64,000 nucleotides of DNA from Owenia fusiformis. Taxonomy: Eukaryota > Annelida > Polychaeta > Sabellida > Oweniidae. The notes beneath the pieces are model-generated. The model saw nothing but the letters and a program-made list of their open reading frames with translations. It made no database searches and had not been told where the DNA came from. The stretch lies in NCBI GenBank assembly GCA_903813345.2, contig CAIIXF020000005.1:14265375-14329374 (forward strand), read 5' to 3'. Of the stretch, positions 42,291 to 54,935 are shown in pieces; within the stretch, counting starts at the first letter, position 1, and each line of letters opens with the position of its first letter. Both the position numbers and the translations under genes were made by a program.

Positions 42291-42670
42291 GCAGGGTAGC
42301 CTAGTGGTGTAGACTGAGGCTACTTTGCGGTTGAACGTCGTGGGATACGGAGGTCCCGCGTTCGAGCCCCAGGTACGGAGTTGTTGATCATTGTCACTAC
42401 GGACACCCGGTCCGAAGGTCCAACCGTTTACCGGCCCTTGGCATGGGTTGGTTCTCTGGCCGCTCTTGCCGGAGACAGATTGTGAGACTGTGGTTGGTTC
42501 CTCCACTAACGTGCTTTAGTAAACTCCGGGAGTCATATAGTATGGTAGCGGGCCCCCACCAAGGGCAGTAGTGGAACGACGCGAATCGGTCCCAGTATGG
42601 TTGCCTTGCAACTGAAGAGACTCGAGGAAATCATGCCATTCGCAGTGACCCAGAAAAGACTTTTGCTTCT
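42291..42670 (+). mobile_element. tRNA-derived SINE
   Basis: A tRNA-like head carries box A (GGTAGCCTAGTGG, around 42295-42307) and box B (GCGTTCGAGCC, 42358-42368) at normal tRNA spacing. It is followed by about 300 bp of GC-richer body unlike the surrounding DNA, up to about 42670. The internal RNA polymerase III promoter is inferred from the two boxes. The family is not identified. Confidence 0.7.
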
Positions 42671-42702
42671 TAATTTGACGTTTTAATTCATTTATTTACA
42701 TA

Positions 42703-43681
42703 CAGGGTGGTCCAAAAAGTGAACCCCTGCAATAGGCTATATTTTCCTTAATACATGCATGATTTTGCTCATATTATCACATCTTGTAGAGAAAGGTCTA
42801 AAATTTTTGTTGACACCATGATTTATTCTCAGTCTTGAATTTCGAAGAAATTACAAGACTTAAACAAACATGCCTCAAATTAGATTTTGTGCAAAATTTT
42901 ACCAATGTGATTGACGGAAATTGTTGATACACATTAGATGATCTTAAAAAGCTTTCAGTGAGAGATTATAAGTTTAAACCCTACCATATGACAAATGGGA
43001 CACTATTTGAGCAAAAAACACATTTCACACTTTTATTGACCATTTTGAAGCTGTTTTAACCATTCAACAGTTTAGAGGCATGTTACCTACTCAAACGGGT
43101 AGAGGGGGGCAAAGTTACCCATTGTGACCCAAAATCTGAGAAAGCCCTTCATATAAAATCTTACAAAAATCAAAAGGAAATCTAATATTCAGTGTTTTGA
43201 GCCATATTTCATTAGAATTGGTCCATGATTCATGAAGATATTGACATTTTAAGACGATATAGGGTTATGTTGCGATGTCACTGAAAGATGTTCTCGTCTT
43301 TGGAAACATTGAACTTCTTTTTATCACAATAATTTTGCAACTTACAGAGGTAGGATGCTAATTTTTACATCATATTGTGTGGGATTCAAAACCAAACAAC
43401 AGTCAGAAAACATTAGGTTTCCCAGACCTCGGCTTAAAAGATTTCCATGAGAAAATTGTTGAAGGGCTGAAGAATCGCAGGTATTGAAGTTCACATTTTA
43501 CTTTCAGTGATGTTTCGTAAGGGCCTTATTATTTCTGCAAATTTCAATACTAAGAAAAATGTATAGTACCAACAAAAATTTTAGACCTTCCTCTACAACG
43601 CGTGAAACTATGAAATGATTCCTGCAGGTAATAAGGAAAATATAGGCGGTTGCAACGGTTCACTTTTTTTGGACCACCCTG
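42703..43681. mobile_element. Mariner/Tc1-type non-autonomous element, 979 bp
   Basis: The ends CAGGGTGGTCCAAAAAGTGA and TTCACTTTTTTTGGACCACC-CTG are inverted, and TA precedes the left end. No transposase frame remains. The ends resemble those of mariner-like elements. Confidence 0.7.
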
Positions 43682-44330
43682 TTCTTTATTCAAATTACTT
43701 TCCAGGCAGTTATGATTTTTATTGGTAAAATGAATGAACGAGACATCTAGATACTATTAAACACATCTAGATAGTACCAAAATCATAATTCGATTTGTCG
43801 GACATATATAAAATAACACATGAAAACACAACACACATGGCTGCAATATCAAAATCAAATTGAGAATCAGATGACCTGCTAAGCCTAGTATTGATTTGCC
43901 CCTAAATAGATATTAAAGGGACGCTGAATATTGGATTTAGTTAATGAGCACCATTTTAAACTGCCAATTAAAACATGTGTCAATGTTTCAAAATAATGAA
44001 ACTGAAATATTGGGCAAAATAATTGATATTTCGTTTGTGGAATGAAAACTGATGATAGAGATAATATCAGTAGCCAAAAACTGTATAAGCAATTTAAACA
44101 TGGAAATGATGCCAATTTAGAAGTATTATATGAAAAGAAATGTTTGTGAAATGGTAAGAAAAATATCTACAGCAAAATCACATTTGAATGATCTAATGTT
44201 TAATAAAAATTCAAGATGATGTATTTTAGAAGTTTTTTGGACTACCCTACAGTATTCAAATCAACCCTACAGTATTCAAATCAACAAGCCTAATTCAAGA
44301 TACTTTTGTTGATAATTTTTTATTTATCTA

Positions 44331-44969
44331 CAGGGTGTCAAAAAACAATGGCACCCCCCTCTACAGCAAAAAGTACTTAATGTTACATGGTGTGTCATAT
44401 CTCATTTTAAAGACAATTTAATTCTGGAGTTACCTGAGAAATCTCAGCTTGATATCATATAATTTTACAGATTTACAGCTGATTCTTAGTAGTTGGTATG
44501 ACCACCAGTTGCTGCTCAAACAGCAGCTTATTAGGACAGATATGATTTCAATAAAAATTCACATAAAGGTGTTATGTTATGTAGCATTGCATAATCCTCT
44601 TCGCACTTTCCTTACATTCTTCAGAAATACATCCTTATTGTGTCTTTTTTCAAGAGGCTCTTTTTCCATCAGTTCCTATACCCTGTTTTTCAGAAATGAA
44701 CCTATATGTTCAGTGCAGTTGAAATCTGGGGTAATTCTTTCATATTTCACTTCCTGAAGATTTGTCTTTTAACCAGTAACAGAGCAGCAAACAAAGTGCC
44801 GAAATAGCAAACTTTGAAACAACGTAGCTTTTTTAATATTAAGTTTTATTGAATGAAATTTGATGAGTAACTCCAGAATTAAATTATCTTTCAAATAAGG
44901 TATGACATGATATGGAACATTCTGGAGTTTTTGCTGTAGAGGGGGGTGCCGTTGTTTTTTGACACCCTG
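44331..44969. mobile_element. Mariner/Tc1-type MITE, 639 bp
   Basis: The left end CAGGGTGTCAAAAAACAATG and the right end TTGTTTTTTGACACCCTG are inverted. TA flanks both sides (44329-44330, 44970-44971), the target duplication expected for this superfamily. The interior has no recognisable coding region. Confidence 0.8.
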
Positions 44970-45249
44970 TAGATTCACAACTAAAATAATAATTATATTT
45001 TCAGATTATTTTCCCGTGTTCATTAATTTAATCCATGAGATAGTGTCCAAACTATGTCTCTTAAAATGATATTTGATATTTTAGTATTTGTGAATTTCTG
45101 TACAATTTAGAGCTTGTACTTCATTCCTGTTTACTACATTACTGTACATTCCTTTGTAATATCATTTTTTTTCAATTTTTTGCATTTCGAGATATGACCC
45201 TGCCATTAACTGGCAGTATCTTCCATGATTCCTTGACACGCCATCTTTA

Positions 45250-48200
45250 CTACTTAAAGTCTGTTGAGAAATTATAAGAGTCTGCAGATTTTTCATTTGT
45301 TCCTAAAATGTCCATAGCGCCCTCTAGTGCATTAGATAGGGAACCTGCAACTTTATCTGGAAAATAAAAATAAAAATTTTGTGAATTACTATAATGTATA
45401 AACTGATTCATTCTTGTATAATAAACATAAAACAGAAACTACTTTGATCTCAAGCTCAGTTATTAATTATTATTTATTTCAAAAAACAATTCCCAGATAA
45501 AATATGCCATCAGATAAGTGGATAGAGAAACAGAGTCTTAATAGATCATACTCATACATAGCCAGGCATGATATATCAAATTTCAGCCAATTCCTAGAAG
45601 TAGAGATCCTATGACCACGAGGCAATAGCCTGTAAAATTGTGACCAAAACATGATATTGGGATTCGCGTTATCATGAAAAACATTTCTCCTTGAAAATGG
45701 CAGCCATTCAGAATTCAGCAGTCTTTGGTCTTGGATTAAGGAAGGAACAATTCACTTGTGATATATTTAACACACATTTAGTTGAGTGCTTAAATTCTTA
45801 ATTCTAACATTTAACGCGAAATTTTATTGAAAAAGATACATGTAAATGCTTTTGACAAATTAGAATTAGAACTTGTAAAAACAATCTGTCAATTGAAGGT
45901 GTTATTGAAGAGTTGTGCTTCTTACCTGCTTTTTTCCTTGATTTCTTTATGTGTTTCCATTTTTTTTTCCTGTCTTTGATTAACTGTTGGTTACCATCTA
46001 AAGCTGCTTCTAGCTCTGCTTTCTTTTTAGCTTTCTCTATAGACAGACTGTGGGCACTCTTGTTTGCCTTCAGCTTTGGCGTCAAACCAACAGTGACATC
46101 TTTAAGCTGAAATAGTTTTAACAATTTATGACACTTTCTAAAGAGTCTGAAATTTTTAGCATCCCTAAAAAATTCACATCAAATTTCTCAATGTTTGCCT
46201 GTAGACAACAACCAAAAATAAATCAGATTTAGATCTGTGTACCAAGAAGCAAGCCTAGCAATGTCAAATCAATCATTAAAATAAAACAGTTTGCCTGGAA
46301 ATATACTATCAAGAATTCGTTATGTTGTCCTCCCATTTGACATTAGTCTATATCCAATAGACTGAATTTCCTGAGAATTCAGTCTATTGATCATCATGTC
46401 CCTCCTGTGGGAAAAACAGGAAATTTCAGGCACACAATTATCAATTTTAGGAAACTTCCCTTCCCAAAAATAAGCATTATAACAATTCAATTAAGTACAT
46501 GTAGTAAGGTACAATTAAATGCTATGAAAAGTAACACAGCGTATTGTCAAATGGAAATAAAGCTAGGGGAAGTAACAAGTATGCAAATTAATTTACCAAG
46601 TCGGTCATTTTGAATGGCACTTCCTATGTAAACAAATATTTTTCAATCCCAAATTTTAACATATGTGGGCTATAGTCTGAATATTTTCATTCGAAATTTC
46701 AAAAAAATTTCAGACTAGAGGATATAGTCTACATTTGACATGGTTACATTTTTACCACTTTACCACATTGATTTAGTGAATATATAGTCTTACTTCTTTG
46801 TCATCATTATCATCTTCCATGTCTTCATCTTCATCATCCTCTTCAGTGTTATCATCTCCCATCTCATCATCATCACAAGGGGTCTCCAAGGCAGATGTAG
46901 GACCCCCACTAACCAATACAAAATCCTTCTCAGTAGCTTGTTTTAAACCTAAATCAATGACAGACATTTACTTTTTGGAGCAGTCAACCCTGAAAGCTGA
47001 AATATTCAAAGACCATCATGACATCTTCCAATTTGATGGAAGGGAGTGCAAAATTTATTGTTGAAGTTAGTACTAGATCTCTGAATAAACAAGGCACATA
47101 CTGGGAATGAAATCACACCACAAGCTGCATCAAGATATATCGTTAAAAAACGGGAAAAAATTTGCCATAAAAACAAGATCTTGCTCTCATATCTACTTTT
47201 CTATATAAAATAGTTTCAACATCATATTCTTTTCTTATTTTTCTCATTCTACAATACACATGTTAAAACATCACCTCAACCTGACATATTATTCTAATTA
47301 CTGTGAAATCTGTAACGTGGAACACATCTAGAAGTGGAACACCTCTGTTAGTGGAACACCTTTCAGAGTCCCAAGATCAACTGACTTCATGTGTAATGAA
47401 CCTCTCTATAAGTGGAACACCTCTGTTAGTTAAAAACTTTTCAGAGTTCCAAGAAAAACTGACTAAATGTGTAGTAATGAACCTCTAAGTGGAACACCTC
47501 CAAAGAAGAACACCTTTTAGATGTACCAAAGGTGCTTCACTTAAACAGATTTTACTGTATATATAATTACCTTTTAGAGTGTCCTGTTCATCAGACAACA
47601 GGGCATCAATGTCAAAGGCCTGGGACATCTCTTGTACAATGGAAACATTGCCAGTTTGTTGAGTTTCTGGGGGTTGTGTGTAGTATGTTATTCTACCCCT
47701 AGAAATAATAAACATTATTATATCACTGTCATATTCCTCACTCTCTGGTATGTCTATGTTCTAAAGGATATAAGAAGCCATATTCCTTGGCTGTGATTAT
47801 CCAGTGTAATCTGAATCATATACACCGAGCTGGCATTTTGTCCAGTGAACTTCTCTATATCTTATATGATTGATAGAATTTACATGGTAATATCCATTCA
47901 GATAAGATGGTAAAGGAAATCAGTGTTTTTAAAAAACAAGCGAGAGAAGGGACTTATTTCAAATAAGGTTGTGGCCCATTATGTGTAAATGAATGAAATA
48001 GAATTTGAAGCTGTATTAAGCGGACTCTACTACTTACGTATTCCAGTCTTGGAGAACAGTTTTTGCAGCCCTGAAAACATCTGGGACGCCACCTTTCTTC
48101 AAACGACCTAACCTCTTGGCTAGTAGACCAAGGAAATCTGTGACTGATGAGTAATCTGTTATGTTATAATGTAGCATCATCTGCAATACGTAAAAATACC

Positions 48201-51200
48201 ACACCGTTCAAATAATATCAAGTAGTATCGTCCATACAGCAAACTTATTATGAGCCATTCAGTCCCGAGTTATTAAATATTTCCTCCCCTTTTCTATTTA
48301 CGAATTTATTTTTAATAATAACAAAATGTGTGTACTTCCATCACACACACACCTTTTCTTTACTGCATCTATTGAGGATTGCTTGCACTGGTGTTATGGG
48401 GTCTTCGACTGTTTCAACTTTCACACAATTTCGGAGAATAACGGATGAATTACTATCGCCTGTTGCCATGACGATCCCAGGACTGTCCAATAACTTGACA
48501 TGTTTGTCCAGTTGTATTTCCTGCATCTGTCTGGAAAAAAATCATTATTGTTCAAATTAAAGTTCGTAGTATGAAAAGATATCAACATTATATCGACATC
48601 ATGGATTATTAAGATTAAAACAACAAATCAAATTGATATCTTAAGAGACTGGTTAACTTGGCCATCATTTTAGTTAACTTGGTGAAACACACATTTCAAT
48701 ACATTCTTCAATTAAACAGGAACCGAAACAAAACATGGACTCTTACTTTGTGACTCCCGGCATAGCACCGACATTACACGCCTTAGACCTCTTGAGACTG
48801 TTTATAATGCTACTTTTCCCAGTGTTTGGAAATCCTAAAAAAACATGAGAAACTTGTAGGTAAGTCGCATAAAGTTAATGATTTGAGTAATCGAGTTGAA
48901 CCTTTACAGACACAGACTATCCAGCACACACTATCCAGCATATTTTCTTTTATTATATATTTACAATATTACAAAATGATTCATACACATGTTTTCATGT
49001 TTACCCATGACATTTTATAAATATGGCAAACTTTATCTTAGAAAACAAGACAAAACAAAAAGTACATATAAGTTTTTGTCCATGCTCAAACTAAATAAAG
49101 ATTGATGTCAGACTACATCAAATGAATAAATTGTCATTTACATAATAAACATATTTCAAGATACCAAGAAACCAAAAGGTAAATAATTTCGATATGCGAT
49201 TTGAATAACTTACCCACTATACCAACTGTGACTGAGGTCTTAATATTCTGGTTCCGACAGTAGTTTCCTAGCAGTTTCATAAGGACATCTGCACCGAGAC
49301 ATTTACTTGTTTTAACCGTGTCACCTTTCAACTTTTGTGATGTTATATTAATTTTTGCTTGTGACTGAAAAAAGAAAAAGATATTGGGTATTATATTAAA
49401 CAAAACAGAATCTCTTTTGGCTATACTATAAGTTATTGAATGATTTGAAGTGCAATACAGGATATATTCTGCTCAAGAAATTCCGTATTGGAACGAGACA
49501 AAGTCATTTTGGATCCTCTGTATTGCTACTGTCTCCTCCGTACCAATATTTTCTGTATTGCGACGGAGATGATCAATGGGGACAATCTCAGTAGCAATAC
49601 AGATTTGTACAGCACAAGAACTGACCAATCAGAAGGCTTCATTTTACAGATCATACGATAAATGTACATGTATGTTGGAACATTGTAAATGCTTATAGTA
49701 CATGTACTGATCTATACTCGGATAGTGGGAAATTGTACTTTAAGCTCATTATATACACCAGTTATTGAAAATAAAATTCCCATTCCATATCTTCATGATG
49801 ATTATACATGTGTCTCACGATCTGATTGGTCCATTTACGAAAATAAGGCGTAGCACATCTGATTTTGCAATGGTCTACATTAGCAACAGTATCTGTCCAA
49901 AATAGCATGATTAAGGTACGAATTATTTTTTCCTAGCCTATATCATTTAGGGTGTTATCTCAGGTTTGTATTTCCTGCCAAATCTGGATAATCATGACAA
50001 TGATGAGTGTTATTCTCAATATTGTTTCTGAAATAATTTTCATGATCTCACGATCCGTGATGGTATATCATATGATGTATTGTATATCACATGATTTTCA
50101 TGTCACGGTTTGTTGGGAAAAGTCCATTAATGATGATGGTATGGCCATTGCCATAATTCTAAAAGTCTTATTAAACCATGTCAAAGGTTCAAAAGGGCAT
50201 ATTCACCAAATTAAATAGTGCCGGAATGACAACCAATATTCTTACTCACCAGATTGTCCGTCTGCTTTTGAGTGGATGCTTTGAACGCAACTGCGGGAAA
50301 CTCATTCCTTAAATATTTCAACCATTTTTCTACATTTTCTCTGGGAACAAGATCTGAAATGAGAAGAACACCATTTTTTTTTAATAACATGTATTTGAAA
50401 ATACTGCGTTCAATGACGTTACTACAAATACTCCATAATTCTGTTTATTAGTCATATATTCATCTCTTTTATTACAAAAACTCTCTGTTTTGTTTATCAA
50501 TACGAAAAATATTTACCTTCCTTATTACAAAAACTGACCAATTTTTTATAACAAATATTCACCTCTTTTATTACAAATATTCCCCAATTTTGTTTAAGTC
50601 CAAAAAAACATTCACCTCTCTCATAACAAGAACTTGTTATGCATTTATTCATCTCTCTTCTTGCCATAACTTACCTATTTTGTTTAGTACAAGGACTAGC
50701 TTCTTCTTGGCACTGGAGTCCAAAATTGCCTGTTCAACCTCCACACACCTGCTGCCAAGTGGATCCCTGGCATCTAACACTTGGAGAACTACATCAGCTG
50801 CATCAACCACCTAAATGGTGTTTGTACAGTTAGGAAATATGTGTAACATATAAGAATGTTTGTGGATGCAGAATAAATTGGAATTGGCGAGATGGAGTTA
50901 ACAACCTTGATGGATGGAAACCCTCTATATTGTGCATATAAGAATGCCAACATATATTATAAATTGCTTTTGTCACAGAGACATTATCTGTTAGCTGAGA
51001 CAATCAGGATGTCCCATGTTATTTTTCCACCAGGGGATGTTAAGCATACATGCAAATATTCTTTCACTGTCATATAACAACTTTTTGGGTTTAATTGAGT
51101 GTAGAAATTATTATTTCAGTGGATGGTAATATAATTTAAGAAATATAATCTAAATCTGAAATAACATTTGTGTGTACAACTTACACTGGATTAAGAAATA

Positions 51201-54200
51201 CATGAGGTATCTAGACAAAAGGCGTGACAGGTGAAATGTAACTGATCTGATTGAATGTACAGTAAAATCTGTGTAGGTGGAACCCCCTTTGGTACCTCGA
51301 AATAATGTTCCCCTTGGGAGGTGTTCCACCTATAATAGGTAACTTTGAAGTGTGCCACTTTAGATGTTCCATATACTAGTTAAAGGGTGTTCTAGTTAAC
51401 AGGTTTCACTGTGTACAAATCACCAAGCAATATTCTATATTGCATTCACCTTTCTGAATTCTTTATAGAATGCTTTCCTTGAGGTTTCTACTGGTTTGTT
51501 AGCTTCATCATTTGCCTCACCAGTGGCAGCTTTTTGTTTTTCAAACTCTTTCTGTCGTTTCTGAGCATCTAGGATCATACTGGAGAGGTTGCGTTTCTTG
51601 GCAACTTGCTTCTGCCGAGCCTTCTTCTGTTTCTCTTTATTCCGTAACCTCTCATCTTCTAACTGAAAAATTTTAACCTCTCATCAATTCTGTTTGAATC
51701 TCCAATTTGGGAGACCATTTCACTATCTTTAAATGAAGACTTTAAATTAGGTGCATGTGCATCTTATTGAAATCTTCATCAAACATGATGATTTAAATAT
51801 CTGACTGAAATTCTTCACTATTCTGTACATGTATTAGGCAGAATAAAGAGAATATTGAGATTTTCAGGAGGGGTATCCCTTAAGATAAGGCCTTTACTTT
51901 AAATTACTTTTCCTCTCCTATTTCAGAATATGTACTTCATATCATCCCATTTCAAGCAAAAGTTGGAATTGTACCAAAATAAATTTTTTTTACATAATTT
52001 CAAAATAGAACTTGATACAAGAAACATTGTATTCAGTGCTTTCCTTGAGGCAAAATTACTCACAGGGCAAACGTAAATTGTCAAATATTCTGAAATATTT
52101 TTGTTAATTTTTGCATTTTAACGCTGACTGACAATGAGCTGCATTTCAGTCATATTCCCGAGGACGGATAAAAGGACAATCGGACTGAAGATTGGACCAT
52201 GATTTGGTGAGAATTTTTACCTCAGACACTCGGACTACAGCCTGTCAGTCCTGGTCGGCCCAGAGCATGAGTAGTCGGATTTGTCCCACGGTTCGACGCA
52301 TAAGGAGAGCACTGATTGTCTTGCAATTGTAAGATTTAAAATGACATGAAAATAAATCTTAATGTAAAAAAAATCCCATAAGTTAGAAGTGTTTATCCCT
52401 ATAATGGGACCTTTCCCAATATAATTCATTCCCGAATAATTAACCTTAATCCTATTTTAATTACCTTGATTTTTCTTTCTTCTGCCTCTTTCAGAACTTG
52501 TTCCTTGAATGGGGCACTGTTAGGAATGCCAGGATCTTTCTTCTCTACAATAACAAAAATGATCGCAAATGTCATGGTGATCATTCCATTATCATGGTAT
52601 AAACAAAAAATGTAAACAAACAGGAGAAACAAACTCAGGATAAGAAAACATAAAATAAAATCTAAGCATTTTGATAGGTCAATTGTGACAACGTATATAC
52701 AGTATCACAAGAAATGTGACTAATTTTAATGCGATACAGTGGGATGTATTACTACGGAGTCAAAACTAATGATATGATGTCACTGGTTATATCACTTCGT
52801 AGCTAAAGAAAACAGTATGACGTCATATTATTTCACTAACAAGCATGAATACAACAGTATGACGTCATATTATTTCAAAGCAAACTTTCAAAGCACACAA
52901 AATTATAATAGTTACCGGGAGTACAGAGTACTGAACACAATCATAATGACCACATCGAAATACTTCAATTCAACATTCCAAGACATGTGATAAAACCGTC
53001 ATCACACGTTTCAGCTTATGTGATACAGGAAATATTCAACTCAGGTAATAATGTATCACCCATCCACGAAAGCGGACATGGAATATTTCCTGTATCACAT
53101 GCTGAAACATGTGATAACTGATATTATCACATGCTCTGTAAAATTCCAGTAATCTGATTGGTTGATTACCGAGTGAGTTTTCCCGTCTCACACGGCCGTC
53201 TCACACGTTACTAGAGGCAACCAGTGATGATCAATAGCAACGATGTGACGTCACTGATTATATCACTTCTAGCTAAGGAAAACAATATGACGTCATAATA
53301 TTTCACAAACAAGTACGAATACAACGGTATGACGTCATATTGTTTCAAAGCGAAATCAAAAATTATAATAGTTACCAGAAGTACACCAGGTACTGAACAC
53401 AATCATAACTGACCAAATCAAAATGCTTCAAGATTCCTAGACATGTGATAAAATCGTCATCACACGTTTCAGCTTATGTGATACAGGAAATATTCCACTC
53501 GGGTAACAATGTATCACCACTCAAGCTTCGCTTTCGTGGATGATACAGTATTACCTTTCGTGGAATATTTCCTGTATCACATGCTGAAAGGTGTGATAAC
53601 TGATAGTATCGATTTACCGTGACAACACTAGTACCCACATCTTCTCTTGGAAAATGTGAATCTCGACTGTCAATCATTTTGTCCTTTTAATTAAATAATT
53701 TGCCAGGAAATCACTTATATGATCCCTGTTCAGTTCAGAATGTAAACTTACTCGTTTTCTTTGGATTTTTCTTTGCATCTTTACGTAGTTTCTTGTGGTG
53801 TTCCCTAACCTTTAAAAATAAATACATGTACAATGAATATAGTCTAGATGAAGTTGAAGCTGATGGTAATGAGCATAAAGGTCATTAACAGTGATCTCCC
53901 CAGCATTACAGCAAGTGGGCGCAGCACTCAGCTGAGATTTTGAAAATAGGCTTCCACCCACCTGAAAATCCATTTGCAGTTGCACCCACTTAAAAATGAG
54001 AAAAATCATGAAAAATGGTCATATTTTCACCAATTTTGGTCTAAATTGTGAAAAATGAGAATTTTGCACCCACATGAGAAAAAATCCTGTGGAGATGACT
54101 GATGAATAGTGTAAAAGTCCAGCATGCATTAATTATCATTCATCCACTTTCTAACGTACTACTTTTTGCTCCATTTCTAGATTTTTCAAGCGATTTAGGC

Positions 54201-54866
54201 TCTGATTCAAGCTCGAAAATAATACTTAGAGTGTTGGGAATCAAAAAGTAAAGTGAAATACACTCGATCAATAAATATGATGAAATAAAATCAGTATTAT
54301 AACCGAGTCAAAAGAGTTACCACATTTTCACTTTGTTTGAGAATAATGATTAGATAAGGCAAAGAAGTGTAATATCTTACTTGAGTCTCTAGCCAATTCT
54401 TGGCTAGAAGAAATATCATCCGGAACACCGTAAACTATTGTAAAATTTCTTGTAGGGTTCAATAAATTTAAGTAATATTCTAAAATCCGCATGTTAATAT
54501 TTCAATTATCAATCGTACAGGCAAACGATTGAGACGTTCTCATGACTATAGTCCTGGCACGGGATAAGGACATTGACCAAGAAAGAAATAGTTGGGGCTC
54601 AGAGATAAATAACAGATCACAATTTCCAGATCTAAATCTGACTTACTTGCCTGCCTATTATTGACCAAAATTGAGTTAGATTTTTTTCAAAACATGAAAT
54701 TTTCCTCACCTTTTTCTCGATTTTCTTAAGTTTCCGCGTCGTAGTACGCTTGCTCTTTTTCTCTGTAAACACAACATATATATATGAGTATTATTGCCGG
54801 GTATCATAAATATTCAACACATTCTTAAGTAGATATTTGGAGAAACTTACTGAAAAACTGCTTCAT
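45250..54866 (-). CDS. GNL3: Nucleostemin / GNL3-family nucleolar GTPase
   Basis: Fifteen coding exons join in perfect phase to 596 residues: 54851-54866, 54710-54762, 53752-53809, 52465-52544, 51450-51662, 50675-50810, 50250-50353, 49214-49364, 48747-48834, 48353-48530, 48038-48180, 47571-47698, 46794-46948, 45926-46106 and 45250-45356. The N-terminus is strongly basic ([16 protein letters not shown]), a nucleolar-targeting region, followed by a coiled coil (about 90-135). The GTPase motifs come in circularly permuted order, as in the YlqF/MMR_HSR1 group: DARDP (about 155), NKID (G4), then GFPNTGKSS (G1, from 271), and DSPGI (G3, 315-319). A DE-rich acidic tract follows (about 478-501) and then a Lys-rich segment. 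The protein works in large-subunit rRNA processing and nucleolar growth control. Invertebrates usually have a single gene equally related to vertebrate GNL3 and GNL3L, so the symbol denotes the family. It shares a short bidirectional promoter with HSD17B10. Confidence 0.95.
47303..47559. repeat. Dispersed 'acagtaaaacctgt' family copy
   Basis: It holds repeated GTGGAACACCTCTG blocks and ends ACAGATTTTACTGTA, matching the copies at 3925-4540 and 51258-51412. It lies in a nucleostemin intron. Confidence 0.6.
49470..49610. repeat. Imperfect hairpin repeat around 'ccgtattg'
   Basis: CCGTATTGGAACGAGACAAA and CTCCTCCGTACCAATATT are followed by TGTATTGCGACGGAG-type inverted segments, forming a short imperfect palindrome in a nucleostemin intron. 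Probably a MITE remnant. Confidence 0.35.
51258..51412. repeat. Dispersed 'acagtaaaacctgt' family copy
   Basis: It opens ACAGTAAAATCTGTGTAGGT and ends ACAGGTTTCACTGT, with GGTGTTCCACC modules inside. It lies in a nucleostemin intron. Confidence 0.6.
52034..52314. mobile_element. 281-bp hAT-like MITE with 8-bp target duplication
   Basis: The ends CAGTGCTTTCCTTG and AAGGAGAGCACTG are inverted. ATTGTATT (52026-52033) and ATTGTCTT (52315-52322) flank it, matching at seven of eight bases, the size expected for hAT insertions. Non-coding. Confidence 0.75.
52775..53615. repeat. Tandem ~465-bp duplication with five TGACGTCA sites and inverted arms
   Basis: Two similar units (about 52775-53130 and 53240-53615) share TATGACGTCATATT, ATACAACAGTATGACGTC, and TTATGTGATACAGGAAATAT followed by its inverse ATATTTCCTGTATCACATGC. 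TGACGTCA occurs at 52818, 52860, 53246, 53288 and 53330. The block lies in the third nucleostemin intron. Confidence 0.75.
53889..54101. mobile_element. hAT-like MITE (family 3, copy B)
   Basis: It opens CAGTGATCTCCCCAGCAT and ends GTGGAGATGACTG, with the same CACCCACCTGA interior as 17822-18041. No exact target duplication is seen. Confidence 0.7.
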
Positions 54867-54935
54867 ATTTCAGCATGTGTGTATCCCACAATTCTTTTCG
54901 GAACACATGTTGAGAACTTCCGGATCCGCTTAAAA
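54867..54935. promoter_or_regulatory. Bidirectional promoter between nucleostemin and HSD17B10
   Basis: Only 69 bp separate the two divergent start codons, so transcription must start within or beside this interval for both genes. It contains ACTTCCGG (54916-54923), an ETS-type site common in housekeeping bidirectional promoters, and no TATA box. The promoter function is inferred from the geometry and this site. Confidence 0.7.

Noticed and set aside
42295-42370. Functional tRNA gene
   Set aside because: Box A and box B are present, but the sequence does not fold into a full cloverleaf with paired acceptor stem and continues into a SINE body.
42264-42506. 80-codon minus-strand frame
   Set aside because: It lies in the tRNA-derived SINE and matches no protein pattern.
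46798-47064. Serine-rich plus-strand frame
   Set aside because: Antisense of the acidic Asp/Glu exon of nucleostemin.
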